Positions 35,762 through 44,559 of a DNA stretch of 64,000 nt are shown piece after piece (the stretch's first letter is position 1; each line of letters starts with the position of its first letter). The notes under the pieces are model-generated. The model ran no database searches. It was not told the origin of the DNA and saw nothing but the letters and a program-made list of their open reading frames with translations. Origin of the DNA: Streptomyces musisoli (GTDB lineage: Bacteria; Actinomycetota; Actinomycetes; Streptomycetales; Streptomycetaceae); NCBI RefSeq assembly GCF_016741855.1, contig NZ_JAERRH010000026.1, positions 1 through 64,000 of the forward strand, given 5' to 3'. Both the position numbers and the translations under genes were made by a program.

Positions 35762-36664
35762 ATGTTGAACCTTGAGCGCCTGCGTACCCTGGACGCCCTG
35801 GCCCGGCACGGCTCGGTGAGCGCCGCCGCCGACGCCCTGCACGTCACCACGTCCGCGGTCTCGCAGCAGCTGGGCAAGCTGGAGCGGGAGATCGGCCAGC
35901 AGCTCCTCGCCAAGAACGGCCGGGGGGTACGGCTCACGGACGCCGGCCGGCTGCTGTCGGAGCACGCGGCGCGGATCCTGTCGCAGGTCGAGCTGGCCGA
36001 GTCGGACCTGGAGGCGCACCGCGGGCAGGTCGTCGGCGAACTCCGGCTCTCGGCGTTCCCGACCGCCGCGCGCGGCCTGTTCCCCGCCGCGCTCGGCACG
36101 CTGCGCGCCGAGCACCCGGGGTTGCGCGTGCGCTCCAGCGAGGTGGAGCCCGAACAGGGCGTCGCCGGGGTCGTCCGCGGTGATCTCGACCTCGCGGTGG
36201 TCCTGGACTGGTACAACAAGCCGATGCCCGTACCCGACGGCCTGGTCAAGGCGCCCCTGCTGGACGACCCGGCCGATGTCGCCATGCCCGTCGGGCACCG
36301 GCTCGCGGACCGGGACGAGGTGGACCTGACCGAGTTCGCCGAGGACGAGTGGATCACTTGGGGCGAGGGGGAGTTCTGTCACGAGTGGCTGATGTTCACC
36401 CTGCGCTCCAAGGGTGTCGAGCCGATCATCGGCCACCGCGCCGGCGAGACCCACACCCAGCTCGGCCTCGTCGCGGCCGGCCTGGGGGTGTGCATCGCGC
36501 CGCTGCTGGGCCGGCACCCGGTGCCCGAGGGCGTGGCCCTGGTGCCGCTCAGGCAGCGGGTGCGCCGCCACGTGTACGTCATCTGGCGCGCGGACGCCGA
36601 CCGCCGGCCCTCCATCCGCGCCGCCGTGGAGGCCCTGCGCGAGACCGCCCGCAAGCTCGGCTGA
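35762..36664 (+). CDS. LysR family transcriptional regulator
   Basis: 300 aa. The N-terminal HTH is canonical: LERLRTLDALARHGSVSAAA, TSAVSQQLGKLEREIGQQLL, RLTDAGRLL. The substrate-binding domain follows (VVGELRLSAFPTAARGLFPAAL). Divergent from the EamA transporter, a common LysR/exporter pairing. ATG 35762; no strong ribosome binding site is visible. The inducer is unknown. Confidence 0.9.
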   Translation: MLNLERLRTLDALARHGSVSAAADALHVTTSAVSQQLGKLEREIGQQLLAKNGRGVRLTDAGRLLSEHAARILSQVELAESDLEAHRGQVVGELRLSAFPTAARGLFPAALGTLRAEHPGLRVRSSEVEPEQGVAGVVRGDLDLAVVLDWYNKPMPVPDGLVKAPLLDDPADVAMPVGHRLADRDEVDLTEFAEDEWITWGEGEFCHEWLMFTLRSKGVEPIIGHRAGETHTQLGLVAAGLGVCIAPLLGRHPVPEGVALVPLRQRVRRHVYVIWRADADRRPSIRAAVEALRETARKLG

Positions 36665-36927
36665 CGCACCGCAGCGGTCACGCCCGCCGGGCTGTCCGGG
36701 CCCCGACCGCGACCCGCCGGGCTGTCCGGGCCTCCGGGACCCGGCCGCGACCCGCCGGGCCACCTGGCGGCAACCCGCCGGTCCAGCGGGCCGCAACCGG
36801 CCGGTCTGTCCGGCCGCCACCGGCCGGGCCACCCGGGTCCTCCCGGACCCGGTCGCACCCGCCCGGCTGCCCGCCCCTTCCCGGACCCGGTCGCGATCTT
36901 CCTGGCTATCCGGGGTGTCGGCCCTCC
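36665..36927. repeat. Degenerate GC-rich tandem repeats between convergent genes
   Basis: Exact 20-bp copies of CCCGCCGGGCTGTCCGGGCC at 36683-36702 and 36713-36732 (period 30), followed by increasingly degenerate relatives (ACCCGCCGG, CGGCCGGTCTGTCCGG, CCGGACCCGGTCGC) to about 36900. No gene in this stretch. It may act as a spread-out terminator. Confidence 0.7.
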
Positions 36928-37398
36928 CTACATCCCGCCCAGCTTCCGGAAGTCCCAGGACACGATCTTCTCCGGGGTCAGCCGGGCCCAGGCGTGGCGG
37001 CCGTCGTGCGGCATCTCGTCCAGGCCGAAGTTCTTGCGGGCGAACAGTGTCTCGGCCGTGTCGAGTTCCGCGCACAGCTCACCGGTGCGCGGCACCTCGC
37101 CCACGAACTCCACCCGGCCGGACAGCTCGACGCCGCGCAACTGGTCGTACTCCTCGCCGGAGTCGACAACGACGGCCACCCGCGGATCGCGGCTCAGCTG
37201 AACCCACCGCCGGCTGCGCACCACCGAGTACAGCCACAGCGAGGTGCCGTCCCACGCGAACCACAGCGCGCTCACATGCGGTGTGCCGTCGGCCGAGACG
37301 GTCGCGACCCGGCAGGTGCGCTGGGTGGTGAGGAACTCGTCCAGCTCACCGGGCGTCATCATGATCTTCCGGCCCCGGCGCTGCTGCGTGACGGTCAT
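36928..37398 (-). CDS. Pyridoxamine 5'-phosphate oxidase-fold protein (F420- or FMN-binding type)
   Basis: 156 aa. Split beta-barrel: FLTTQRTCRVATVSADGTPHVSALWF, WLYSVVRSRRWVQLSRDPRVAVVVDSG and a C-terminal KIVSWDFRKLGGM. The cofactor of such actinobacterial proteins may be F420, FMN or heme; I cannot tell which. ATG 37398 has AGGGGGG upstream. Confidence 0.82.
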   Translation of the reverse strand: MTVTQQRRGRKIMMTPGELDEFLTTQRTCRVATVSADGTPHVSALWFAWDGTSLWLYSVVRSRRWVQLSRDPRVAVVVDSGEEYDQLRGVELSGRVEFVGEVPRTGELCAELDTAETLFARKNFGLDEMPHDGRHAWARLTPEKIVSWDFRKLGGM

Positions 37399-37547
37399 GC
37401 GGCCCCCCTCTTCTTCCACGTCGTGTCCGACAACTCCTCTGTCGCGGTGATCCTCTGACATCACGTCAGAAAAGGGAACCGCCCGGCTTCCGCTCGCACC
37501 CCGATGTGGCTACTCTCACCGCCCGGACCCCGGCGAAAGGGCGTGCG

Positions 37548-38192
37548 ATGCCGTCGTACGAGCAGCTCGGCGACCTCCTCGATCCCGCGGGCACCGTCCT
37601 GCTCACCGTCGAGTGCCAGCAGGGCGTCGTCGGCCCGGACAGCGCCCTGCCCGAACTCGCCCACGAAGCGCGCTCCTCCGGCGCCCTGCGCAATGTGGCC
37701 CGGCTGGTCGCCGCCGCCCACGAGAGCGGTGTGCAGGTGGTCCACGCCATCGCCGAGCGCCGCCCCGACGGCCGCGGGGCCAGCCGCAACGCCCGCCTGT
37801 TCCGGGCCGCCGAACGGCTGCCCGTGCGCCAGCTGACCGGCAGCACGGCGGTCCGGGTCGCGCCCCCGATCGAGGTGGGCGAGGGGGACCTCGTCGTACG
37901 GCGGCTGCACGGGCTGTCGCCGGTGCACGGCACCGACGTCGACGCCCTGCTGCGCAACCTCGGCTGCCGCACGCTGATCGTCGCCGGGGTCTCGGCCAAC
38001 GTCGCCGTACCCAACGCGGTGTTCGACGCCGTCAACCTCGGCTACACCGCCGTCGTCCCGTCCGACGCCGTCGCCGGGGTACCCGCCGACTACACCGCCG
38101 CGATGATCCGCCACACCCTCGCGCTGGTCGCCACCGTCGCGACCACCGACGAGGTGCTGCGCTGTCTCGAGCACGCCCGCGGGCGGAGCTGA
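37548..38192 (+). CDS. Isochorismatase-like hydrolase family protein with a non-canonical triad
   Basis: 214 aa. The fold is clear: TVLLTVECQQGVVGPDSALP, VVHAIAERRPDGRG, LVVRRLHGLSPVHGTDVDALLRNLG and VAGVSANVAVPNAVFDAVNLGY. In catalytic members these places hold Asp, Lys and Cys; here they read Glu (VEC), Arg (VRR) and Ala (NVA). This actinobacterial subgroup is therefore probably not a standard cysteine hydrolase, though it is found repeatedly in the phylum. ATG 37548 has GAAAGGG upstream. Confidence 0.8.
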   Translation: MPSYEQLGDLLDPAGTVLLTVECQQGVVGPDSALPELAHEARSSGALRNVARLVAAAHESGVQVVHAIAERRPDGRGASRNARLFRAAERLPVRQLTGSTAVRVAPPIEVGEGDLVVRRLHGLSPVHGTDVDALLRNLGCRTLIVAGVSANVAVPNAVFDAVNLGYTAVVPSDAVAGVPADYTAAMIRHTLALVATVATTDEVLRCLEHARGRS

Positions 38193-38198
38193 GCCCGC

Positions 38199-38699
38199 TC
38201 AGGCCAGCTTGATCTCGTCGCCCGAGACGCTGATCTTCGCCGCCGCCAGCGGCCGCGTCGCGGGCCCCTTCTTCACGCTGCCGTCCTCGGCCGAGAAGTG
38301 GCTGTTGTGGCACGGACAGACGATCACACCGTCCGCCACGCTGCCCACCGCGCAGCCCTGGTGGGTGCACTTGGACGAGAACGCCTTGTAGGTCCCCGCC
38401 GTCGGCTGGGTGACCACGACCCCCTGGTCCTTGAAGATCTTGCCGCCGCCTTCCGGGATGTCCGCGGTCTTGGCGAGCGCGGTACCCCCGGCGGAGCCGC
38501 CGCCTTCCTGCGCGGAGCCGGCGGACCCGGGAGAGCCGGCGCCGCTGACGACCGTGTCGGAGGAGTCGTCGCCCGAACCGCAGGCGGTGAGCGCGGCGGC
38601 GAGCCCCGCCGCTCCCGCCGCCGCCATCACGGTACGGCGGGCCGGCCGGGTGGGGGCGCCTCCCTGCTCGGACGAAGTCGGGAGCGATGCGCTGGTCAT
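38199..38699 (-). CDS. Rieske [2Fe-2S] Tat lipoprotein
   Basis: 166 aa. The signal contains ARRTVMAAAGAAGLAAALTAC, i.e. a twin-arginine followed by a lipobox-like LTAC, so export by Tat and lipid anchoring are likely. After a Ser/Gly linker comes the Rieske domain with CTHQGC and CPCHNSHF, giving the two Cys and two His ligands. An electron-transfer role at the outer face of the membrane is expected; partner unknown. ATG 38699 is preceded by AAGGGAAG. It converges on the isochorismatase gene with 6 bp between. Confidence 0.9.
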   Translation of the reverse strand: MTSASLPTSSEQGGAPTRPARRTVMAAAGAAGLAAALTACGSGDDSSDTVVSGAGSPGSAGSAQEGGGSAGGTALAKTADIPEGGGKIFKDQGVVVTQPTAGTYKAFSSKCTHQGCAVGSVADGVIVCPCHNSHFSAEDGSVKKGPATRPLAAAKISVSGDEIKLA

Positions 38700-38879
38700 G
38701 TGGGGCTTCCCTTCCGCGGAGCTGCTCGTGGTCCGTCATGGGGTACGGCCCCGAGGCGGCGGCCGTTCAGACGGGTCACGGATCCTTGCCCCTGGGCCGG
38801 GAGGACCCTGCGCCACGGCTGTCCCCCGGCTGTCGGCCGGCCGCCCGGGCCGCACCCCGGACCCCAGTAACCTGGGGCG

Positions 38880-39656
38880 ATGCTCAAGGAAGTCACCGCG
38901 ACCCGCTACATCACGCCCCTGCGTGAGGGGGGCTCGCTGCCGGGGCTCGTCGAGGCCGACGACTTCGGGACCTACGTCATGAAGTTCACCGGCGCCGGAC
39001 AGGGCCGCAAGACCCTGGTCGCCGAGGTGGTGTGCGGCGAACTCGCCCGGCGCCTCGGATTCCGCATGCCCCGCCTGGTCACCCTCCGCCTGGACCCGGT
39101 CCTCGGACTCGGCGAGCCCGAACAGCAGGTCCAGGACCTGCTCCGGGCCAGCGGCGGCAGCAACCTCGGCATGGACTTCCTGTCCGGCGCCCTCGGCTAC
39201 GACCCGCTCGCCTTCCCGGTGGGCCCCGAGGAGGCCGGCCGGATCGTCTGGTTCGACGCGCTGATCAACAACGTCGACCGCTCCTGGCGCAACCCCAACC
39301 TCCTGCTGCACCGGGGCGAGCTGTGGCTCATCGACCACGGTGCCACGATGATCTGGCACCACAACTGGCCCGCCGCCGAGGCCTCGGCGGCCCGCCCCTA
39401 CGACGCCTCGGACCACGCCCTCGCCCGGTTCGCCCCCGACCTCACGGCGGCCGCGGCCGAGCTGGCGCCCCGGGTCACCGAGGACCTGCTCGCCGAGGTC
39501 ACCGCCGAGATCCCGGACGCCTGGCTCGCCGGCGAGCCCGGCTTCGACACCCCGGACGACCTGCGCCGGGCCTACGCGCGGCCGCTGCTCGCGCGGGCGG
39601 CCGTCATCGCCGAGCGGATCACCAGCCTCGGCTCCGGAACCGAGGAGGGCAAGTGA
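38880..39656 (+). CDS. HipA-like protein kinase family protein
   Basis: 258 aa, about 60% the length of E. coli HipA and without its N-terminal subdomain. The kinase-like core is seen in YVMKFTGAGQGRKTLVAEVVCGELARRLG (Lys and alphaC), NNVDRSWRNPNLLLH (catalytic loop with Asp and Asn) and LWLIDHGATMIWHHNW (metal-binding Asp in place of DFG). All main catalytic residues appear present. Immediately followed by a DUF3037 gene with overlapping codons, a fixed pair in many bacteria. No HipB-type HTH lies upstream. The ATG may be leaderless: TAACCT ends 6 nt before it. Confidence 0.78.
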   Translation: MLKEVTATRYITPLREGGSLPGLVEADDFGTYVMKFTGAGQGRKTLVAEVVCGELARRLGFRMPRLVTLRLDPVLGLGEPEQQVQDLLRASGGSNLGMDFLSGALGYDPLAFPVGPEEAGRIVWFDALINNVDRSWRNPNLLLHRGELWLIDHGATMIWHHNWPAAEASAARPYDASDHALARFAPDLTAAAAELAPRVTEDLLAEVTAEIPDAWLAGEPGFDTPDDLRRAYARPLLARAAVIAERITSLGSGTEEGK

Positions 39657-40102
39657 GCGAGCGCCATATCCACATGGCCGGCCATGTGACCGAGCGCCAC
39701 ATCACCCGAGCGGGCCAAGGCGGCGACCGGGACGTGTTCGAGTACGCGCTGCTGCGGGTCGTGCCGCGGGTGGAGCGCGGGGAGTGCATCAACGCGGGCG
39801 TGGTCGTGTACTGCCGTGCGCGGGCCTACGTCGGCGCACGCACCCACCTCGACGAGGCCCGGCTGCTCGCCCTGGACCCGGCCGCCGACGTCGCCGGGGT
39901 GCGTGCCGCCCTCCGGGCGATCGAGCGTCACTGCGCGGGCGGCGAGGAGGCGGGACAGGCGGCCGGGGACGACGCCGGGCGCCGTTACCGCTGGCTGATC
40001 GCGCCCCGTTCCACGGTGGTCCAGCCCGGACCCGTGCACACCGGCCTGACCGCCGACCCGGCGGCCGAGACGGAGCGGTTGCTGGACCTCCTGGTGAGGT
40101 AA
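39653..40102 (+). CDS. DUF3037 family protein, partner of the HipA-like kinase
   Basis: 149 aa. The family core is FEYALLRVVPRVERGECINAGVVVYCRARAYVGAR and the C-terminal RYRWLIAPRSTVVQPGPVHTGL. Function unknown. GTG 39653 overlaps the stop of the kinase gene (GTGA) and has GAGGAGGG upstream, so the two are translationally coupled. The first 25 residues contain an imperfect repeat ERHIHMAGHV/ERHITRAGQG not typical of the family, which might be a start-site artefact; a later GTG could be the real start. A functional link with the kinase is inferred from the coupling. Confidence 0.78.
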   Translation: MSERHIHMAGHVTERHITRAGQGGDRDVFEYALLRVVPRVERGECINAGVVVYCRARAYVGARTHLDEARLLALDPAADVAGVRAALRAIERHCAGGEEAGQAAGDDAGRRYRWLIAPRSTVVQPGPVHTGLTADPAAETERLLDLLVR

Positions 40103-40127
40103 TGGATCACACCGGCCGGATGTCCCG

Positions 40128-40156
40128 TTGACACCGGGTGCCAGGGCTTCTAGCGT
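40128..40156 (+). promoter_or_regulatory. Sigma-70-type promoter of the SDR operon
   Basis: TTGACA (40128-40133), a 17-bp spacer and TAGCGT (40151-40156). This is one of the best consensus promoters in the window. Confidence 0.75.
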
Positions 40157-40172
40157 CACGGGTGCTGAAGGT

Positions 40173-40188
40173 ACTAAGCGGTCGCTCA
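40173..40188. promoter_or_regulatory. TetR-type operator upstream of the SDR operon
   Basis: ACTAAGCGGTCGCTCA resembles the AAGCG-N2-CGCT palindromes bound by TetR regulators of fatty-acid and acyl-CoA genes in actinobacteria. It lies about 17 bp downstream of the -10, a repressor position. The cognate regulator is not encoded next to it. Confidence 0.5.
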
Positions 40189-40270
40189 CCGCATGTAGGG
40201 GTCCTCTCCGAGGGCCCGACCGGTTCTCTCGAGAGCCGACAAGTTCTCTCAAGGGCGAGGAGAAGCAGCA

Positions 40271-41032
40271 ATGTCCACCACTGAACAGCGGGTCGCGGTA
40301 GTCACCGGCGCGGCGCGCGGCATCGGCGCCGCGACGGCCGTACGGCTGGCCGCCGAGGGCCACGCGGTCGCCGTGATCGACCTCGACGAGGCCGCCTGCA
40401 AGGACACCGTCGAGAAGATCACGGCCGCCGGCGGCAAGGCCATCGCGGTCGGCGCGGACGTCTCCGACGAGGCGCAGGTCGAGGCCGCCGTCGCCCGGGT
40501 CGCCGAGGAGCTGGGCGCCCCCACGATCCTGGTCAACAACGCGGGCGTGCTGCGCGACAACCTGCTGTTCAAGATGAGTGCCTCCGACTGGGACACGGTC
40601 ATGAACGTGCACCTGCGCGGCTCGTTCCTGATGACGAAGGCCGTCCAGAAGCACATGGTGGACGCGGGCTGGGGCCGGGTCGTCAACCTCTCCTCCTCCT
40701 CGGCGCTCGGCAACCGCGGCCAGGCAAACTACTCCGCCGCCAAGGCCGGCCTCCAGGGCCTGACCAAGACCCTCGCCATCGAGCTGGGCAAGTTCGGCAT
40801 CACCGCCAACGCCGTCGCTCCCGGCTTCATCGCCACCGAGATGACCAAGGCCACCGCCGACCGCGTCGGCATGGGCTTCGACGACTTCAAGAAGGCCGCC
40901 GCCACACAGATCCCGGTGCAGCGCGTCGGTGAGCCGGAGGACATCGCCAACGCCATCGCCTTCTTCACCGGCGAGGCGGCCGGCTTCGTCTCCGGCCAGG
41001 TGCTGTACGTCGCCGGCGGACCGCTCGACTAA
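40271..41032 (+). CDS. fabG: SDR family oxidoreductase, 3-oxoacyl-ACP reductase (FabG) type
   Basis: 253 aa, full length. NAD(P)-binding TGAARGIG, the NNAG motif, the catalytic Ser in NLSSSSALG and YSAAK (Tyr and Lys) are intact. The C-terminal YVAGGPLD is typical of the FabG-like group. It most likely reduces a 3-oxoacyl thioester in fatty-acid metabolism, but substrate cannot be read from sequence. ATG 40271 has AGGAG upstream. A second SDR gene follows 22 nt later in the same operon. Confidence 0.87.
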   Translation: MSTTEQRVAVVTGAARGIGAATAVRLAAEGHAVAVIDLDEAACKDTVEKITAAGGKAIAVGADVSDEAQVEAAVARVAEELGAPTILVNNAGVLRDNLLFKMSASDWDTVMNVHLRGSFLMTKAVQKHMVDAGWGRVVNLSSSSALGNRGQANYSAAKAGLQGLTKTLAIELGKFGITANAVAPGFIATEMTKATADRVGMGFDDFKKAAATQIPVQRVGEPEDIANAIAFFTGEAAGFVSGQVLYVAGGPLD

Positions 41033-41054
41033 GGGATTCAGGGGTAGCACGGAC

Positions 41055-41816
41055 ATGACTGAACTCCCGGAGCTCTCCGGCAAGGTCGCGATCGTCACCG
41101 GCGCGAGCCGCGGTATCGGCCACGGCGTCGCCGAGGCGCTGGTCGCGCGCGGCGACCGCGTGTGCATCACCGGCCGCAACGAGGACGCCCTGAAGGAGGC
41201 CGTCGAGCAGCTCGGCGCCGAGCGGGTCATCGGCGTCGCCGGCAAGGCCCACGACCTGGACCACCAGACCGAGGTCGTCGAGCGGACCATGGAGGCCTTC
41301 GGCCGGGTCGACTTCCTGGTCAACAACGCGGGCACCAACCCCGTGTTCGGCCCGATCGCGGACCTCGACCTGAACGTCGCCCGCAAGGTCTTCGAGACCA
41401 ATGTGATCTCCGCCCTCGGCTTCGCCCAGAAGACCTGGCACGCCTGGCAGAAGGACAACGGCGGCGCGATCGTCAACATCGCCTCCGTCGCCGGCCTCGC
41501 GCCCTCGCCGTTCATCGGCGCGTACGGCGTGAGCAAGGCCGCGATGATCAACCTGACCCAGCAGCTGGCGCACGAGTTCGCGCCGAAGGTCCGGGTCAAC
41601 GCCATCGCCCCGGCCGTGATCAAGACCAAGTTCGCGCAGGCCCTGTACGAGGGCCGCGAGGAGGAGGCCGCGGCCGCCTACCCGCTCGGCCGGCTCGGTG
41701 TCCCCTCCGACATCGGCGGGGCCGCCGCCTTCCTCACCTCCACGCAGTCGGACTGGATCACCGGTCAGACGCTCGTCGTGGACGGCGGCATCTTCCTCAA
41801 CGCGGGCGTGGGCTGA
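41055..41816 (+). CDS. SDR family oxidoreductase (second of an operon pair)
   Basis: 253 aa. TGASRGIG, NNAG, Ser in NIASVAGL and YGVSK are all intact, so it should be active. It shares the SDR fold with the preceding gene, but the substrate-loop regions differ. It probably acts on the same or a linked acyl/polyol metabolite. ATG 41055 follows the first SDR gene by 22 nt without its own promoter. Confidence 0.87.
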   Translation: MTELPELSGKVAIVTGASRGIGHGVAEALVARGDRVCITGRNEDALKEAVEQLGAERVIGVAGKAHDLDHQTEVVERTMEAFGRVDFLVNNAGTNPVFGPIADLDLNVARKVFETNVISALGFAQKTWHAWQKDNGGAIVNIASVAGLAPSPFIGAYGVSKAAMINLTQQLAHEFAPKVRVNAIAPAVIKTKFAQALYEGREEEAAAAYPLGRLGVPSDIGGAAAFLTSTQSDWITGQTLVVDGGIFLNAGVG

Positions 41817-41822
41817 GCCATC

Positions 41823-41860
41823 TTCCGGGCGCCGATTTTCGGACGGATCGGCGCCCGGAA
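41823..41860. terminator. Terminator of the SDR operon
   Basis: Perfect 14-bp stem (41823-41836 with 41847-41860) with a 10-nt loop, six bases after the stop codon. AAAACCC follows rather than a T tract. Confidence 0.8.
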
Positions 41861-42003
41861 AACCCTTGGGACTCCGCAAATCGGACTGACAACGTCGTCA
41901 TCGCTGAAACGATCAAGAACCCGTGCTGCAGGGGAGGTCCAGGGGCCCGGACGCTGCGGTATCGTCTGCCGACCCTTGGTATGGCAGATCGAGGAGCGTG
42001 CGC

Positions 42004-43581
42004 GTGTTCAACCGGAACCGATTCCTGCGGAGAGTCGCGGCGATCGCGTCCATATCGTTGGTTGCCGGATGCAGTCTGCTGTCCGACGGCGACCCCGACG
42101 ACCAGGGTCCGATCGTCGTGGGCACCACCAGCGTGCCCAGCACGCTCGATCCGGCCGGCGCCTGGGACGGCTCCTGGGAGCTGTACCGGAACATCTTCCA
42201 GACGCTCCTCGCCTACCCGAACGGCGCCACCACCCCGCAGCCCGACGCCGCCCAGAGCTGCTCCTTCACCGACTCCACGAGCCGCACCTACCGCTGCAAG
42301 CTGCGCTCCGGCCTGAAGTTCGCCGACGGCGACCCGCTGACCGCCGAGGCCGTCCGGCACTCCATCAACCGCATCCGGACCATCGACGCCCCCGGCGGCC
42401 CCGCCGGGCTGCTCGGCAGCCTCGACCGCGTGGAGACCTCCGGCGACCGCGAGATCGTCTTCCACCTCAACCAGTCCGACGCCACGTTCCCGTTCGTGCT
42501 GGCGACCCCCGCCATGTCGATCGTCGACCCGGACGACTACCCCGCCGACTCCCTCCGCAAGGACGCCGAGGTGCACGGCTCGGGGCCGTACAAGCTCCAG
42601 TCGTTCGCGGAGGACGACAAGGCCGTCCTGGTCCGCAACGACAGCTACCAGGGCTTCGCCAAGCGGGAGAACGACGCGGTGACCATCCGCTACTTCAAGG
42701 ACTCCGCCGGCATGGTCAAGGCGCTGCGGGACAAGCAGATCGACGTCACCTACCGCGGCCTCGCCGCCGACGACATCCTCGCCCTCCAGGAGCACGACAC
42801 CGAGGACCTCCAGCTGGTGGACGGCGCCGGCACCGACATCAGCTACCTGGTGTTCAACCCCAAGGACTCCTGGGCCAAGCAGCCCGCCGTGCGCAAGGCC
42901 GTCGCCCAGATCGTGGACCGCGGCGCGATCGCGCACAAGGTCTACAAGGACACGGTCGACCCGCTGTACTCGATGGTCCCCAAGGGCCTGACCGGCCACG
43001 CCACCGGCTTCTTCGACGACTACGGCGAGCCGAGCGTCGCCAAGGCCCGCAAGCTCCTCACCGAGGCCGGCATCACCCAGCCCGTCCCGCTCACCCTCTG
43101 GTACACCACCGACCGCTACGGCTCCGAGACGGCCCTGATGTTCCAGGAGCTCAAGCGGCAGCTGGACGCCTCCGGCCTGTTCACCATCACCCTCAAGGGC
43201 CGGCCCTGGAAGAGCTATGTGGTCGGCTACCAGAAGGGCGAGTACCCGGTGTTCGGGCGCGGCTGGTTCCCGGACTTCCCCGACGCGGACAACTTCATCG
43301 CCCCCTTCGTCGGCGAGCACAACGCCCTCGGCACGCCCTACCCGGCCAAGGAGATCACCGACCGGCTGCTGCCCCACTCGCGCGCGGAGAGCAACCGCGC
43401 CGATACCGTCAAGGACTTGGAGGCGGCCCAGCAGTTCCTGGTGAACGACGCCCGGCTGATCCCGCTGTGGCAGGGCCGGCAGTTCGTGGCGGCCAGCGAC
43501 GACATCTCCGGCGGCGAGCAGGCCCTCGACCCCTCGACGATCATGATGATGTGGGCGCTGCACCGCAAGACCAGCTGGTGA
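42004..43581 (+). CDS. ABC transporter substrate-binding lipoprotein (peptide/nickel family, SBP_bac_5)
   Basis: 525 aa. A basic N terminus and hydrophobic core end with the lipobox LVAGC. The mature protein has the family 5 pattern: IVVGTTSVPSTLDPAGAWD near the N terminus and RSGLKFADGDPLTAEAVRHSINRI, with the ligand cleft lobes in order. It likely binds an oligopeptide. No ABC permease or ATPase genes lie beside it, so it is an orphan binding protein in this window. GTG 42004 is chosen because GAGGAG (41991-41996) is 7 nt upstream; the alternative GTG 41998 is only 1 nt away from it. Confidence 0.9.
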   Translation: MFNRNRFLRRVAAIASISLVAGCSLLSDGDPDDQGPIVVGTTSVPSTLDPAGAWDGSWELYRNIFQTLLAYPNGATTPQPDAAQSCSFTDSTSRTYRCKLRSGLKFADGDPLTAEAVRHSINRIRTIDAPGGPAGLLGSLDRVETSGDREIVFHLNQSDATFPFVLATPAMSIVDPDDYPADSLRKDAEVHGSGPYKLQSFAEDDKAVLVRNDSYQGFAKRENDAVTIRYFKDSAGMVKALRDKQIDVTYRGLAADDILALQEHDTEDLQLVDGAGTDISYLVFNPKDSWAKQPAVRKAVAQIVDRGAIAHKVYKDTVDPLYSMVPKGLTGHATGFFDDYGEPSVAKARKLLTEAGITQPVPLTLWYTTDRYGSETALMFQELKRQLDASGLFTITLKGRPWKSYVVGYQKGEYPVFGRGWFPDFPDADNFIAPFVGEHNALGTPYPAKEITDRLLPHSRAESNRADTVKDLEAAQQFLVNDARLIPLWQGRQFVAASDDISGGEQALDPSTIMMMWALHRKTSW

Positions 43582-43678
43582 ACCGCCCTCGGGCAGCGAT
43601 TGTCAGTGGCCGGCTGTAGGTTCTGAAGCCTGGAAGTGACCGCACGCCGTGGTCGATTGACATCGTGAGGACGTTGAC

Positions 43679-44362
43679 GTGACCGACATCGCCATGCTGC
43701 CCGAGTCCTGGCGCGGGGTTCTGGGCGACGAGCTTCAGCAGCCCTACTTCAAGGAGCTGACCGAGTTCGTCGAGGAGGAGCGGGCGAAGGGCCCCGTCTA
43801 CCCGCCGCGCGAGGAGGTCTTCGCCGCGCTGGACGCGACGCCGTACGAGCAGGTGAAGGTCCTGGTCCTGGGCCAGGACCCGTACCACGGCGAGGGCCAG
43901 GGGCACGGCCTGTGCTTCTCGGTCCGCCCCGGGGTGAAGACCCCGCCCTCCCTGCGCAACATCTACAAGGAAATGCAGGAGGAGCTGGGCCTGCCCGTCC
44001 CGGACAACGGCTATCTGATGCCGTGGGCCCAGCAGGGCGTGCTGCTGCTCAACGCGGTCCTCACCGTCCGGGCCGGCGAGGCCAACTCGCACAAGGGCAA
44101 GGGCTGGGAGAAGTTCACCGACGCCGTGATCCGCGCGGTGGCCTCCCGCCCCGACCCGGCGGTCTTCGTCCTGTGGGGCAACTACGCGCAGAAGAAGCTC
44201 CCGCTGATCGACGAGACCAGGCACGTGGTGGTCAAGGGCGCGCACCCCTCGCCGCTGTCCGCGAAGAAGTTCTTCGGCTCCCGGCCGTTCACGCAGATCA
44301 ACGAGGCGATCGCCGGCCAGGGCCACGAGCCGGTCGACTGGCGCATCCCGAACCTGGGCTGA
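43679..44362 (+). CDS. ung: Uracil-DNA glycosylase family 1
   Basis: 227 aa, the usual length. Removes uracil from DNA in base-excision repair. The water-activating Asp is in VLGQDPYHGEGQGHGL, the minor-groove loop in GAHPSPLSAKKFFG, and the uracil-binding Asn in LLLNAVLTV. GTG 43679 is the likely start, with GAGG 8 nt upstream; the ATG at 43694 would shorten it by 5 residues. Confidence 0.96.
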   Translation: MTDIAMLPESWRGVLGDELQQPYFKELTEFVEEERAKGPVYPPREEVFAALDATPYEQVKVLVLGQDPYHGEGQGHGLCFSVRPGVKTPPSLRNIYKEMQEELGLPVPDNGYLMPWAQQGVLLLNAVLTVRAGEANSHKGKGWEKFTDAVIRAVASRPDPAVFVLWGNYAQKKLPLIDETRHVVVKGAHPSPLSAKKFFGSRPFTQINEAIAGQGHEPVDWRIPNLG

Positions 44363-44387
44363 CGGCCGCCGGGGGGCCGCGGAGTGC

Positions 44388-44431
44388 CCCGCGTGGCGGG
44401 GCCGAGTCCACGCGCGGTCCCGCCACGCGGG
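44388..44431. terminator. Terminator after ung
   Basis: Perfect 13-bp stem (44388-44400 with 44419-44431) with an 18-nt loop downstream of the ung stop codon. Confidence 0.75.
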
Positions 44432-44559
44432 CACGACCCGGTGCGAAGGGCTCGCGGTCGACCACCGGCCGCCGGTGCAACGGCGCCGCCTGACCGGGAA
44501 TCCCGGCGGCGCCGGTTAGCGTCAGCAGCGGACCATTGCCGACGGCCCGGAGGGACACC

